A DNA stretch of 64,000 nt, taken from contig JAHFBP010000006.1 in the NCBI GenBank assembly GCA_023249975.1, positions 1 to 64,000 on the forward strand, read 5' to 3'. A program made the translations under genes and the position numbers. The notes under the pieces were generated by a model, which was not told where the DNA came from, did not search any database, and saw nothing but the letters and a program-made list of their open reading frames with translations. Below, piece after piece: positions 18,270 to 27,809 of the stretch. Numbering within the stretch: the stretch's first letter is position 1; each line of letters begins with the position of its first letter. This stretch comes from a bacterium. GTDB lineage: Bacteria; Babelota; Babeliae; Babelales; GCA-2401785.

Positions 18270-18612
18270 TTAGGGATTAAAAATCTTCAAAAGAGTAGGT
18301 GTTGGATCACGGTCGGTGCAGTTAAATTTGATAATTTGAATGCAGACATTTTTGAGAATGTCGGGATTTGCATACATTCTTTCGTTCATTTCAGTAATCG
18401 TGTTTCTCAAAATAGTATCGTTATCATCGTAAAAAAAGCAGAGAAACTTTGTCTTGAGGGTACATTTTGTTGAATTCCTGTGCCCGATACAAAAGAATAT
18501 CAGCTTTGTGTGCATAAATAGGTGCCCATGAAAGCGTAAGCTCAAAAGAACCTTAATGTACCCAGAAGTCTTATTATTCAAAGTAGCGCAAATATCAGGC
18601 CAATGGTAGAAT
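18270..18612 (-). pseudogene. decayed gene remnant with two compensating frameshifts
   Basis: The frame ending at 18270 is open for 140 codons, but its middle third is rich in Cys, Phe and His and does not look like protein. Reading that part (about 18438-18550) in another frame gives sensible sequence (LTLSWAPIYAHKADILLYRA, then QEFNKMYPQDKVSLLF). Joining the frames needs one extra T near 18549 (TTTTG run) and one T fewer in the seven-T run at about 18432-18438. The joined C-terminus (FYDDNDTILRNTITEMNERM) ends at the shared stop. The 5' end runs into the alaS leader and no start is visible. Family not recognised. Confidence 0.5.
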
Positions 18613-18667
18613 ATTGGGGATTTATGCGTTGGTAGTTGGATTTCCGGATAAGGCAAAGGCTGTAGAA

Positions 18668-21271
18668 ATGAAGTCGCACGAAATTCGTTCAAAGTTTCTG
18701 AAATTTTTTGAAAAGAATGGTCACACGATCGTTTCCAGCTCTTTGGTTATTCCCGCGGAAGATCCAACGCTTTTATTTACCAATGCAGGCATGAATCAGT
18801 TCAAAGACTGTTTTTTAGGAACTGAAAAACGTTCATATGTGCGGGCTACCACAAGCCAAAAGTGCGTTCGAGCTGGTGGAAAGCACAATGACCTTGAACA
18901 AGTTGGTTTTACTGACCGTCATCTGACTTTTTTTGAAATGCTGGGTAATTTTTCATTCGGTGATTATTTCAAAAAAGAAGCGATTCAGTTTGCCTGGAAA
19001 TTTTTGACTGAAGAACTTGGCCTGCCCAAAGAAAAATTATATCCAACTATTTTCCAAGACGATGATGAAGCTTTTGCTATTTGGCGCGATATCATTGGGT
19101 TTGAGCCTCGTCTTATTACGCGCAAGGGTGCAGCCGAAAACTTCTGGCAAATGGGCGACACGGGCCCCTGTGGTCCGTGCACCGAGATTTTTTACGATCG
19201 CGGTGAAGAATTTGGACCATACGAAGAAGACATTGGTGGTCAAAATGATCGCTATATGGAAGTCTGGAACTTGGTTTTCATGCAATTCAATCGTCAAGAA
19301 GATGGCCAACTGATCCCTCTCAAACAAACGGGCGTGGATACCGGAATGGGCCTTGAGCGCATTTCTGCGGTGATGCAGGGTAAGCATAGCCTGTTTCATA
19401 CTGATGCAATGGATCCATTTCATGATGCCATTGAAGAATTTTCGGGCATTAACTACCAAACTGCAACACGAGATCAACAGATTGCGATCAACGTTTTGTC
19501 GGATCACATCCGGTCAGCGTGCATCATTATTTCCGATGGTGGATTGCCTTCCAACGAAGGTCGCGGCTATGTTTTGCGTAAAATTATTCGTCGAGCCACA
19601 TTGTTTGCAAAAAAATTAGGTGATACTTCGTACTATTCGCGCTTGGTACCCTTTGTGGGCAAAAGCTTGGGCGACATCTATCCTGAGTTGATTGATAGCC
19701 AAGTGTTTATTCAAAAAGTCGTTCAATCAGAAGTTGACCGATTTGCCGATAGTTTAACCGGTGGGCAGCATATTTTTGAAAAATATGTTCACGAACAAAA
19801 AGCACAAAGCCTTAATTTTATTAGTGGCGAACAAGCATTTAAACTTTACGACACGTATGGGTTTCCCTTGGAATTGACTATGGTTTTGGCCAAAGATGCG
19901 GGCATGGCGATTGATGCAGCAGATTTTGAAAAATCTATGGAAAAACAACGTGAACAATCAGGTAAGAAAAAAACTGCAGCGCGAGGTTTTGTCATTCCTG
20001 AAAATGTGGTGACCGAGTTTGTCGGATACGACGCACTTGAATCGATATCAAAAATTTTGTGGTTCGAGCAAGGTAAGGACGCGAGTTGGATTGTCACACA
20101 AACGACGCCATTTTTCACTGCTACTGGCGGACAGGTTAATGATGCGGGCTATGTGACCATCAAGGGTGCTTCGTACCCGGTGATGAATTTACATAAGCAT
20201 TTTGGCTCAGAAGGCCAGTTGGCTGTGGTTATGCAATTGGGTAAACCAGAAGCTGGTGAATTTAATATCATAGTTGGCGACATGGCGCATGCTGTCGTCA
20301 ATTTTGGAGTTCGTGCCGATACGGCCAATAATCATACCGGAACACACTTGCTGCAATCTGCGCTCATTCAAGTTTTGGGGCGACAGGTCAAGCAGGCAGG
20401 TTCTGTTGTGCACCCAGATTATTTGAGATTCGACTTTACTAATTTTGAAGCCATGACACCTGAACAGATCGGGCAAACCGAAGAATTGGTTAATCGTAAA
20501 ATTCGTGAAAACATTCCGGTTGTGGTGCTCAATACCACATTGGAAGAAGCCAAAAAGAAGGGCGTGATTGCCATTTTTGGTGAAAAATATAATCCCGAAA
20601 AGGTTCGTGTTATACACATTTCAGATTATTCCAATGAGCTATGCGGTGGAACACACGTTGATGCGATTGGCAAAATTGGGTTACTCAAAATTGTCAGTGA
20701 ATCTTCTGTCGCAACTGGAATTCGCCGTATTCATGCGTTGACGGGAACCAAAGCTATTGAGTATTTCCAAGAATGTCATACTACGGTCAAAAATTTGACC
20801 GAACAATTGAAAGCCAAGCCCGAAGAAATTTGTGCTACGATTACCAAGTTGCGTGAGCAGCGTCAACAAGGTATTGCGCAATTGGGTCAACTTAAGGCCA
20901 AGATGATGGATGTGAATATTCCTGCATGGTGCCAACAAGTTCAACTATGTGGCAAAATCCCATTTTTATATCTTGATCTTGATGATGTTGATACTGATCA
21001 AATGCGTGATATTGCCACAAAAATTGATGCCAAAAATCCAGGTGTGTATTTGATTCTTTCTCGCACTGGCGAGGCAAAAGAGCGCGTTTCATTTACTGGA
21101 TTTATTTCTGCAAAATATCAGTCACAAGTTGATATCAAGTGGCTGGCGGATATTCTCAAGGCACATGGATTATTCGGGGGTGGAAAGGCTGGCTTGATTC
21201 AGGGCGGCGGAGTTTGCCAGGATAAGGGGGCTTTGCGCGTGAGCGTGTCTGCGTGGCTTGAAACAATTTAA
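18668..21271 (+). CDS. alaS: alanyl-tRNA synthetase
   Basis: 867 residues from the ATG at 18668, where the conserved N-terminus begins (SHEIRSKFLKFFEKNGH); a TTG at 18614 is in frame but not needed. Class II motifs: DPTLLFTNAGMNQFKDCFLG, FFEMLGNFSFGDYFKK and GDTGPCGPCTEIFYD. The editing domain has HTGTH and CGGTH, the zinc site that hydrolyses mischarged Ser/Gly-tRNA. The C-terminal DHHA1 part ends in GGGKAGLIQGGG. Full length and intact. A permease gene follows by 12 bases. Confidence 0.97.
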   Translation: MKSHEIRSKFLKFFEKNGHTIVSSSLVIPAEDPTLLFTNAGMNQFKDCFLGTEKRSYVRATTSQKCVRAGGKHNDLEQVGFTDRHLTFFEMLGNFSFGDYFKKEAIQFAWKFLTEELGLPKEKLYPTIFQDDDEAFAIWRDIIGFEPRLITRKGAAENFWQMGDTGPCGPCTEIFYDRGEEFGPYEEDIGGQNDRYMEVWNLVFMQFNRQEDGQLIPLKQTGVDTGMGLERISAVMQGKHSLFHTDAMDPFHDAIEEFSGINYQTATRDQQIAINVLSDHIRSACIIISDGGLPSNEGRGYVLRKIIRRATLFAKKLGDTSYYSRLVPFVGKSLGDIYPELIDSQVFIQKVVQSEVDRFADSLTGGQHIFEKYVHEQKAQSLNFISGEQAFKLYDTYGFPLELTMVLAKDAGMAIDAADFEKSMEKQREQSGKKKTAARGFVIPENVVTEFVGYDALESISKILWFEQGKDASWIVTQTTPFFTATGGQVNDAGYVTIKGASYPVMNLHKHFGSEGQLAVVMQLGKPEAGEFNIIVGDMAHAVVNFGVRADTANNHTGTHLLQSALIQVLGRQVKQAGSVVHPDYLRFDFTNFEAMTPEQIGQTEELVNRKIRENIPVVVLNTTLEEAKKKGVIAIFGEKYNPEKVRVIHISDYSNELCGGTHVDAIGKIGLLKIVSESSVATGIRRIHALTGTKAIEYFQECHTTVKNLTEQLKAKPEEICATITKLREQRQQGIAQLGQLKAKMMDVNIPAWCQQVQLCGKIPFLYLDLDDVDTDQMRDIATKIDAKNPGVYLILSRTGEAKERVSFTGFISAKYQSQVDIKWLADILKAHGLFGGGKAGLIQGGGVCQDKGALRVSVSAWLETI

Positions 21272-21283
21272 TTAAGGATTCGG

Positions 21284-22540
21284 ATGTCACATCCAAAGAT
21301 GGGGCCGTTCGCGGCCATGTTGCTGAGTATTAATACCATTATCGGAGCGGGTGTTTTCATTAATGCCGCTCCTCTTACACGGTTGGGCGGGTCGCTCGGA
21401 TTTGTCGGTTACCTATTTGCGGCATTGGCGATGTTTCCCGTTATCTTGTGCTTGTCATCCTTTTGTTCTGTGCGTCCGCAAGCTGGCGGCTTGTATATTT
21501 ATGCCAAAGAGTTTTTACATCCTGTTGCAGGATTTGTGAGCGGCTGGTCATACTTTGTGGGTAAAACCATGGGGGCTGCATTGCTCGCGCATGTGTTTGT
21601 AGCTTTTTTTTATCGCCAAAGTCCTGTGATGCAAGCGATTCCCTTGTTCGTGTGGGATTGTGGTTTGATTTTTTTGTTAGCAGCAATCAATTCGCTGGGT
21701 GTTCGCATTGGTGGCCGCATTCAGTGGTTATTCATTGCGCTCAAAGTAGTTCCATTGGCTTTTGCGATGGTGGCCGGCTGGTTCGAGACTGCGTATAGCG
21801 ATCCAGCAGTGATTGTTCCTGAGTTTTTTGAGCTCATGCGCACGTTACCTATTGCGATTTTTGCGTTTTCCAGCTTTGAAGTTACATGCACGATTGCGCA
21901 TCTCATTCAGGATGCTGAACAAAATGTTAAACGAATTATGATCGGGTCTTCGCTCGTGGCGCTTGCTGTTTACATTGCGTTTCAGACATCACTGTATTCA
22001 GCGCTGGGCGCAGATCTAGGTAATGTCAGCAGTCCGTTTATGCTTATTGGCCAACGGTTTTTCCCAGATACTTTGTGGTTGGGTATTTTTGTCAATCGTG
22101 TGATGTTTGCATCAGTTGTTTCAGCATCATTTGGGATCTTGACGAACAATTGTTGGAACCTGCAAGTTTTGGCACGAGATGGATTTTTTCCAAAAGTTTT
22201 TGCACAAATCAACGATGCCCACGTTCCTTGGGTGAGCCTGGTGGCTGAAGCAGGGCTTGCGTGCCTTGTGCTTGGTCTGACGACCGAGCAAATCCCGCTG
22301 CAAAATATGGCAGTAATGTCGTTTGTGACGTGCTATTTGATCAACATGATTGCAGCATTTAAAGTGCGCTGGCAGGGGATTTCTGAACAAATGCCACTGT
22401 GGATCAGCGGAGCTGGGATTGCCAGCTGCATGTACATTATCTTCTTATGCACAGCCAAAATTGCCCAAGTTGGCCTATCACTACCATTTTTCATGGTATT
22501 TGGGATAGGCCTGTTAGCTTTGATGCGTCAGCGGGCTTAA
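21284..22540 (+). CDS. APC-superfamily amino-acid permease
   Basis: 418 residues, about twelve membrane spans. The first span carries the APC signature (SINTIIGAGVFINAAP) with the Gly-rich break that binds the substrate backbone; later AGGLYIYAKEFL and FSSFEVTC fit spans 3 and 6. It imports amino acids or exchanges them. The gene starts 12 bases after alaS, so the two probably share a message. Substrate not predictable. One of four such permeases in the window. Confidence 0.9.
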   Translation: MSHPKMGPFAAMLLSINTIIGAGVFINAAPLTRLGGSLGFVGYLFAALAMFPVILCLSSFCSVRPQAGGLYIYAKEFLHPVAGFVSGWSYFVGKTMGAALLAHVFVAFFYRQSPVMQAIPLFVWDCGLIFLLAAINSLGVRIGGRIQWLFIALKVVPLAFAMVAGWFETAYSDPAVIVPEFFELMRTLPIAIFAFSSFEVTCTIAHLIQDAEQNVKRIMIGSSLVALAVYIAFQTSLYSALGADLGNVSSPFMLIGQRFFPDTLWLGIFVNRVMFASVVSASFGILTNNCWNLQVLARDGFFPKVFAQINDAHVPWVSLVAEAGLACLVLGLTTEQIPLQNMAVMSFVTCYLINMIAAFKVRWQGISEQMPLWISGAGIASCMYIIFLCTAKIAQVGLSLPFFMVFGIGLLALMRQRA

Positions 22541-22758
22541 TCGCGTTTGTAGTGATTCGCATTTTTGCTCTTGTCAGCAGGATTGTGATAACATTCTGCG
22601 GGGCATGATGGTGTGTGAGCATGTGACTTTTCACGTTCAACATGTTCGTCATGGCGAGGGCGAGGGTTGAGGTGAGGGTGTTGGACCGGAGCTTGTTGAC
22701 GGTCTGGCGTGCGGTTTCTGTCTTTCATTGACACTCGCGTCATTGTGTAACTTATCAT
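22537..22758 (-). CDS. 73-residue histidine-rich protein
   Basis: A strong ribosome site GAAGGAG precedes the ATG at 22758. The protein is polar and rich in His, Pro, Arg and Asn (HPHLNPRPRHDEHVEREK, CPAECYHNP) with no hydrophobic segment. Ten or so His and two Cys could bind metal. It follows the exported protein at 22784 by 25 bases, so the two look like an operon. Its stop overlaps the end of the convergent permease gene by four bases. No family recognised. Confidence 0.6.
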   Translation of the reverse strand: MISYTMTRVSMKDRNRTPDRQQAPVQHPHLNPRPRHDEHVEREKSHAHTPSCPAECYHNPADKSKNANHYKRD

Positions 22759-22783
22759 GATTGGTCTCCTTCGTTTTTAATGA

Positions 22784-23389
22784 TTAATTATGGGATGCGG
22801 GTTGCATTGATCCTATGGTGGTAACAATATTTTCAAATTTTCCAACAACCTCAGCAATTTCAGCTTGTGTGCTGGAAATGGTTTCATCCAAGGCCTTGAT
22901 CTGGTCTTTCAGTTGCAGAGATTTTCCTAAATATTTCAGTTGATGTTCAATGTCAGAAAGTGCGGCCACAAAATCGATAGTTTGATTTTGCGTGAACAAC
23001 GGCGACCGCATAAAGTGCCTGATTCTTACCGGAGGCACTGATGATGAGTGAGTTCTGGTTGCAGTACTTGTTTGATCTGCGGGGGGTAAGTTTGCGAGTG
23101 CGGTTTTTGAAGATGATGAGGTTTGCGTAAAGTTAATATCCAAAGCTGGCAATTCAAGATCCGCATCAGGAGCTGATTGTGCGACTGCAGCTGCCGTGAC
23201 GGCGGGTTTTGTTGCTACAGGTTGAGCGGCTGGAGTTGTAGTTGCTACTACAGGTGCTGCTGACCGTGCAGCCATGGCTTTTTGTACATCTTCAGCGGTC
23301 ATTTCGTCTGCTGCTGCATGCACCGAGGCATTCAGGCCAAGGACCGCGCACATTATTAAAAGAATATTTTTCTGGCTAAAAACCATCAT
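22784..23389 (-). CDS. exported Ala/Pro-rich protein with helical end
   Basis: 201 residues from the ATG at 23389 (AGAGGG seven bases upstream). Signal peptide KNILLIMCAVLGLNASVHAA. Residues ~40-130 are low-complexity Ala/Pro/Thr/Ser, typical of a flexible linker. The last ~65 residues are a coiled-coil-like helix (LKDQIKALDETISSTQAEIA). No family recognised. First gene of a two-gene unit with the His-rich protein. Confidence 0.75.
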   Translation of the reverse strand: MMVFSQKNILLIMCAVLGLNASVHAAADEMTAEDVQKAMAARSAAPVVATTTPAAQPVATKPAVTAAAVAQSAPDADLELPALDINFTQTSSSSKTALANLPPADQTSTATRTHSSSVPPVRIRHFMRSPLFTQNQTIDFVAALSDIEHQLKYLGKSLQLKDQIKALDETISSTQAEIAEVVGKFENIVTTIGSMQPASHN

Positions 23390-23683
23390 CACAATTCCCT
23401 CTAGGTTGGGGATCTTATGGCCTTAATGTACCAAGGCTGGGTTTCTAATAGCAATAATTGCGATATTTTTTGAAAAGGCGACAAGAGTTGTATTTTTATT
23501 GATTGGTTATGGTGTGTTGGCTAAAAACAAATCTAAAATCATTGCAAATTGAAATACTGATTAGTTAGGATGAGGTAAGGAAAAGATTGAATAGAAGATT
23601 TGGGGTGCCTGTCAACCAAGTGAGGACGTAGGGTGCCCCGAGGCCTATTTAAGTTTTCAGTATTCCCTTTTTAAGGAGTTATG

Positions 23684-24073
23684 ATGAAAAAAATGATTCT
23701 TGGCGGATTGGTCCTTATTTTAGGCCTCAGCTTTTTGCCAGGTTGTGATAAAGATGAAAGTACATTTGGCGGCGCTGCAGTTGGTGCTGGAACAGGCGCT
23801 ATAATCGGTGGTGCTGCTGGTGGTCGTAAAGGTGCCGCAATCGGTGGTGTGACTGGTGGTTTCCTTGGGGCTATTATTGGTAACAAGGTTGGCGATAAAA
23901 AAGAAAAAAAAGAAGCTAAGAAAAAACATAAGCGCAAAAAAGAAATGCAGAATAAGAAGTCTGCAAAAAAAAATAAATCTGAAGTGACGAATTCGTGTTG
24001 TTCTGGGCATGCTACTGATATGGACAGCGATATGGATTCAGACATGGAAGATACAGATAACAACTCAAATTAA
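23684..24073 (+). CDS. glycine-zipper lipoprotein with acidic tail
   Basis: 129 residues from the ATG at 23684, five bases after AAGGAG. Lipoprotein signal with lipobox LPGC (LILGLSFLPGC). Residues ~25-70 are a glycine zipper (GAAVGAGTGAIIGGAAGG), as in SlyB/YMGG-like outer-membrane lipoproteins. Then comes a Lys-rich stretch and a tail of Asp, Met and Ser (DMDSDMDSDMEDTDNN). Likely anchored in the outer membrane. The basic-then-acidic tail is unusual for the family. Confidence 0.8.
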   Translation: MKKMILGGLVLILGLSFLPGCDKDESTFGGAAVGAGTGAIIGGAAGGRKGAAIGGVTGGFLGAIIGNKVGDKKEKKEAKKKHKRKKEMQNKKSAKKNKSEVTNSCCSGHATDMDSDMDSDMEDTDNNSN

Positions 24074-24162
24074 ATGAGCATAAAATTCCTGTTGAAGGCT
24101 CTCTGATCCGCCTGAATTAAAAGGCAGAGGAAAACTAGATCGAGCGCAACAGATGTGAAAAG

Positions 24163-24201
24163 AGGTTTGCGAGCTTAGGGCTCCAGACCTTTTTTCTTTT
24201 T
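24163..24201 (+). terminator. terminator after the lipoprotein gene
   Basis: AGGT...GAGC pairs with GCTC...ACCT, followed by a run of thirteen bases that are all T except one C. It lies ~90 bases after the stop at 24073. Confidence 0.6.
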
Positions 24202-24341
24202 TATGAGGTTTCTTCAGGTTAATTTTTAAAATCTTAAAAAGTACATTAATCTTGAAGTTTATTTGTACTCATAAAAAAATTGGTACAGATGGCGTTCATT
24301 TAATCAGACTCACTCATACTTTCTGGTATTTAAAAAAAATT

Positions 24342-25835
24342 ATGCATCTATCACGTGTTGGCCTTATTCAAATTACAAGGCGGTTTTGTTCTTGGCGTGT
24401 TTTTTTATTATTAAGTCTTCTTGCAACTCCATTGATTTGTGCGGGCGGAAAAAGCAGTAAGTCTAAAAAAAGACATGCAGACTCTGGAGCTGCTGCAAGT
24501 TCCATGCTCCTTGCCAATCCTTTTGAGGAAAGCACTCCAGCCGAGATTCTTGAGTATGCTTGTTGGGCCTACAATGAATTGCAAATTACCCAGTCCTTTA
24601 AGGATATGAAAAAAGAAGAAGAGCTGCTGCAAGAGGGTCGATCAGCAAGAGTTTGTTTATCTTCTGGGGATATTGATCTTTTTAAAGAAACGATAGCGGA
24701 GACTTCGCAAAAATTAAAAGAATCACGCGCTGAGTGCTGTGCTCTTGCGCAATCTCGGGAAGAAGAACAGGCAAGATATGGGGCTCGCCTGAAAGAAGAT
24801 GCAAAAACAATTGAAGTCCTTGATAAGCAATTGCAAGCGTCAAATCTTCGGTTGAGCCGACTTCAGAGTAAGTATGATGAATTGAATAAAAGTTACCTAG
24901 ATGTTAAGTGGAAGTGTGATGAACAAGGTGTTTCCGTTCGCAATCAAAAAGATCAAATTAAACAGGGCATTACAGACGGATTGAAAGATGCACGCGACTT
25001 AGCAGCGGCTTTTCAAAAAGAGAATGAGCGACTCAAAAAAGCTAACGAAAAATTATTAAGCAAAAATATGGCTTTTGAGCGACAGTTAGAAACCGCAAAG
25101 CGGATGTCATGCGTGTCAAGTGAAGGTGGATCAAGTGATCAGGGTCAGGATATTGCTATTCTTACCGAAAAATTGAAACGTACAAATTTAGAAAATAAGG
25201 AGTATAGAAAAGAGTTGCTGGCGATTACGCAAGCATCTTCCTCCCGTTCTGGAAATTCTGCATCACGAATTGCCGATCTTAATGCAGAGGTTCAATCATT
25301 GAGAGCCAAGCTTGAGGGAAAAAAAGATGAAAATAATAGGTTAAAGATACAGCATAATGAAAATTTGAAAACCATTGAAGATCTCATGATCCAGCTCAGA
25401 TGTCAGGATGGAGCTCTTGCGCACTACGCATCGTTATTTGATCAAGACATTGAGCTGCTGTATGAAACTTTTGCAAGGATGCGTAATTCATGGCAAGTAT
25501 TTAAGGATACTGGCAACGTACATGGATTACTTGCCAGGCAATTTTTTTTATTTGAGCTCGATGCATCAATTGTTGCCATAAGGCCCAAGCAGCCTGCAGA
25601 TGCACACCTCGTGTGGGAAAATTTTAATAAAAACACTGAATCTGAATTGTTTATACACTTTAAAGAAGTCTTCCAGTTGAATGACAAGAGTGTTACAGAA
25701 GGGCTTGCTCTGAAAAAAGAAATTAGTGGGGTTCTTGAAAAAAGGATTCCCGCCTATGTCTTTAGGCGATTTGAACCTATGACACAAATGCATGATCCGA
25801 AATTTGTGATAAATTTTGATTCTGACTCAGATTAA
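24342..25835 (+). CDS. large exported coiled-coil protein
   Basis: 497 residues from the ATG at 24342, which puts a signal peptide close to the N-terminus (WRVFLLLSLLATPLICAGG). No strong ribosome site is seen at this ATG or at a TTG at 24252, so the start is uncertain. Residues ~75-380 are long coiled coil (EEEQARYGARLKEDAKTIEV, QKENERLKKANEKLLSKNMA). The C-terminal ~130 residues are globular and end in FDSDSD. No family recognised. Confidence 0.75.
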   Translation: MHLSRVGLIQITRRFCSWRVFLLLSLLATPLICAGGKSSKSKKRHADSGAAASSMLLANPFEESTPAEILEYACWAYNELQITQSFKDMKKEEELLQEGRSARVCLSSGDIDLFKETIAETSQKLKESRAECCALAQSREEEQARYGARLKEDAKTIEVLDKQLQASNLRLSRLQSKYDELNKSYLDVKWKCDEQGVSVRNQKDQIKQGITDGLKDARDLAAAFQKENERLKKANEKLLSKNMAFERQLETAKRMSCVSSEGGSSDQGQDIAILTEKLKRTNLENKEYRKELLAITQASSSRSGNSASRIADLNAEVQSLRAKLEGKKDENNRLKIQHNENLKTIEDLMIQLRCQDGALAHYASLFDQDIELLYETFARMRNSWQVFKDTGNVHGLLARQFFLFELDASIVAIRPKQPADAHLVWENFNKNTESELFIHFKEVFQLNDKSVTEGLALKKEISGVLEKRIPAYVFRRFEPMTQMHDPKFVINFDSDSD

Positions 25836-25887
25836 TAAAAGTTGTTATACTAGGTGTACAATAAGGCTCTTTGTTTGTTTCACAAAA

Positions 25888-25905
25888 CACTCAGGGCATG
25901 CGGGG
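25888..25905 (+). repeat. arm of the dispersed inverted-repeat element
   Basis: CACTCAGGGCATGCGGGG matches, with one base different over the first 16, the right arm of the element at 39058-39073 and is the reverse complement of the CATGCCCTGAGTG arms at 38936 and 41756. It lies just upstream of ftsY. Confidence 0.6.
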
Positions 25906-25964
25906 TGTGGGTGAATGTAATTTTCAAAAAACTGTGTGCACAACTTGGTCAGGAGCTCTACAAT

Positions 25965-26855
25965 ATGTTTGGATTTATTAAAGAAAAAATGAAAGCTGTT
26001 TATAACGGCTTTACGAGTAAAATTGCTCAATTATTCGGATCGGTCTCAGTGGTTGACGAAGCCTTTTTTGCACAACTTAAAGAACTGATGATCGCAGCTG
26101 ATCTTGGCACCAAAATGACGCAACAGGTGCTTGATAAAGTTAAGTCAAAAATCTCGCCCCATGCGCGACCAGCCGATATTCTTAATGAACTTGAAGTTAT
26201 TTTGACCGAAAATATTAATTTACCAGCTTCTAGCCTTAAGGATGCTCGCGTTATGATGATGGTGGGGGTCAATGGTACGGGCAAAACTTCATTTGCGGGC
26301 AAATATGCGGCACAGCTGGTTCGGCAGGGCAAAAAGGTATTACTTGTGGCGGGAGACACTTTTCGTGCAGCTGCGCCCGAGCAATTGGCCATTTGGGCAC
26401 AGAAAATAGGAGCCACGGTTTATGCGGGCAAAGAAAGCCAGGATCCGTCCGCTGTTATTTTTGATGGTTGCAAGAAATTTGTGACTGAAGGTTTTGATTA
26501 TTTGATTATTGACACTGCCGGCCGCATTCAAACTAAGGCAAATTTGCTCAACGAGCTTGAAAAAATAAAGCGCGTAGTGGGCAAATGCTTGCCAGGTGAG
26601 ACTATTGCAACGTTGTTGACCGTTGATGCCATGCTGGGTCAAAATTCGCTGGAACAGGCAAAATTGTTCCACGAAACGACTCCATTGGATGGCATTGTGC
26701 TAACTAAAGTTGATGGCACCGGAAAGGGAGGCATTGTGTTTTCCGTAGTTGAACACACCAAAGTTCCTGTGGTATATCTTTCCTATGGGGAAGGCGTTGC
26801 GGACATTCGTCCGTTTAATGCTCCGGCATATGTAAAGGAATTACTCCGTGGCTAG
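25965..26855 (+). CDS. ftsY: signal recognition particle receptor FtsY
   Basis: 296 residues from the ATG at 25965 (AGGAG upstream); the frame runs back to 25854 but there it covers a dispersed repeat. NG domain: G1 GVNGTGKTSFAGKYA, G3 DTAGRIQTKANL, G4 TKVDGTGKGG, and the closing motif GEGVADIRPF. FtsY docks SRP-ribosome complexes at the membrane. The acidic A domain of E. coli FtsY is missing, as in many bacteria. The P-loop has TSF where most have TTT. Its end overlaps prmC by eight bases. Confidence 0.95.
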   Translation: MFGFIKEKMKAVYNGFTSKIAQLFGSVSVVDEAFFAQLKELMIAADLGTKMTQQVLDKVKSKISPHARPADILNELEVILTENINLPASSLKDARVMMMVGVNGTGKTSFAGKYAAQLVRQGKKVLLVAGDTFRAAAPEQLAIWAQKIGATVYAGKESQDPSAVIFDGCKKFVTEGFDYLIIDTAGRIQTKANLLNELEKIKRVVGKCLPGETIATLLTVDAMLGQNSLEQAKLFHETTPLDGIVLTKVDGTGKGGIVFSVVEHTKVPVVYLSYGEGVADIRPFNAPAYVKELLRG

Positions 26856-27723
26856 CTCAAAAAGCATTATTCGCGATCTGGTCGTTCGTTTTGAGCAGGT
26901 GGGGATTGGCAATGCACAGTCAGAAGTGCTGTGGTTGCTTGAAAAATTGACTGGTAAAAATCAAAGCCAATTGCTGATCAGTGATGTGCAATTGACCGAT
27001 GATCAGCACAAAACGCTTGAGCAGTGGGTTCATGATCGCATTGTTCTGAAAAAGCCTCTGCAATATATCCTTGGAGTCGTGCCTTTTTGTGGCATGGATC
27101 TTGTGGTGCGGGCTCCCATTTTAATTCCACGGCCCGAAACCGAAGAATGGTGTTTGTGGCTTATTGAGCAATTTTCCAAAGTTAATCAGGTCAACTTTGC
27201 TATTTTAGATCTGTGTTCAGGTTCGGGGTGCATAGCCTTGGCTTTGGCGCAGGCCTTTCCAAAATCCCAGGTGATTGGCGTTGATGTTGACGAGGAGGCA
27301 ATCGCGCTTGCTCGCGAGAATCAAGCCGGACTTGAAGTCAAAAATGTTGAGTTTGTTCAGGCAGATGCAGGTGAGTTTTTACAAAAAACAGACTTAAAGT
27401 TTGATCTTGTGGTTTCAAACCCACCTTATTTGGCGGCCCGCGAGCTTGGCGTAATGTATGAAAAGTTTGGTGATTGGGAGGCTAAACGCGCTTTGGTCGC
27501 TGAAAATGAAGGGCTTAAGTTTTACCAAGAATTTTCACAATTGGTGCCATGTGTCTTAACGCCTTCAAGTGGAGCCTTTCCGTGTCTGGTATTTGAAATT
27601 GGACATCTTCAGGCTGAAAAAGTGGCAGAAATCATGAAAAATCAGGGATTTGCCGAAATCTGCGTTAAACAAGACTTATATGGCAAGGATCGCATAGTAT
27701 TTGCATATTTGTGCAAATTATAG
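26848..27723 (+). CDS. prmC: release-factor glutamine methyltransferase PrmC
   Basis: 291 residues from a GTG at 26848 that overlaps the end of ftsY. N-terminal helical bundle (~1-90), then a Rossmann methyltransferase with LDLCSGSGCIALALA (SAM site) and the catalytic NPPYL motif. It methylates the GGQ glutamine of RF1 and RF2; the RF1 gene itself is at 37812. Preceded by PRPETE, another family hallmark. Confidence 0.93.
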   Translation: MASSKSIIRDLVVRFEQVGIGNAQSEVLWLLEKLTGKNQSQLLISDVQLTDDQHKTLEQWVHDRIVLKKPLQYILGVVPFCGMDLVVRAPILIPRPETEEWCLWLIEQFSKVNQVNFAILDLCSGSGCIALALAQAFPKSQVIGVDVDEEAIALARENQAGLEVKNVEFVQADAGEFLQKTDLKFDLVVSNPPYLAARELGVMYEKFGDWEAKRALVAENEGLKFYQEFSQLVPCVLTPSSGAFPCLVFEIGHLQAEKVAEIMKNQGFAEICVKQDLYGKDRIVFAYLCKL

Positions 27724-27809
27724 AAAAATGCGCATCCGATTGGCGAAAAAAAATAAATCAGCATAAACTAGTTTTTTAAGTGTATTAATCGTACTTATAG
27801 AGGACCTTA

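Noticed and set aside
23560-23660. G-rich segment that could be a small structured RNA
   Set aside because: The GGGGTGCC and GGGTGCCCC parts are not complementary, and no SRP, 6S or tmRNA feature could be found.
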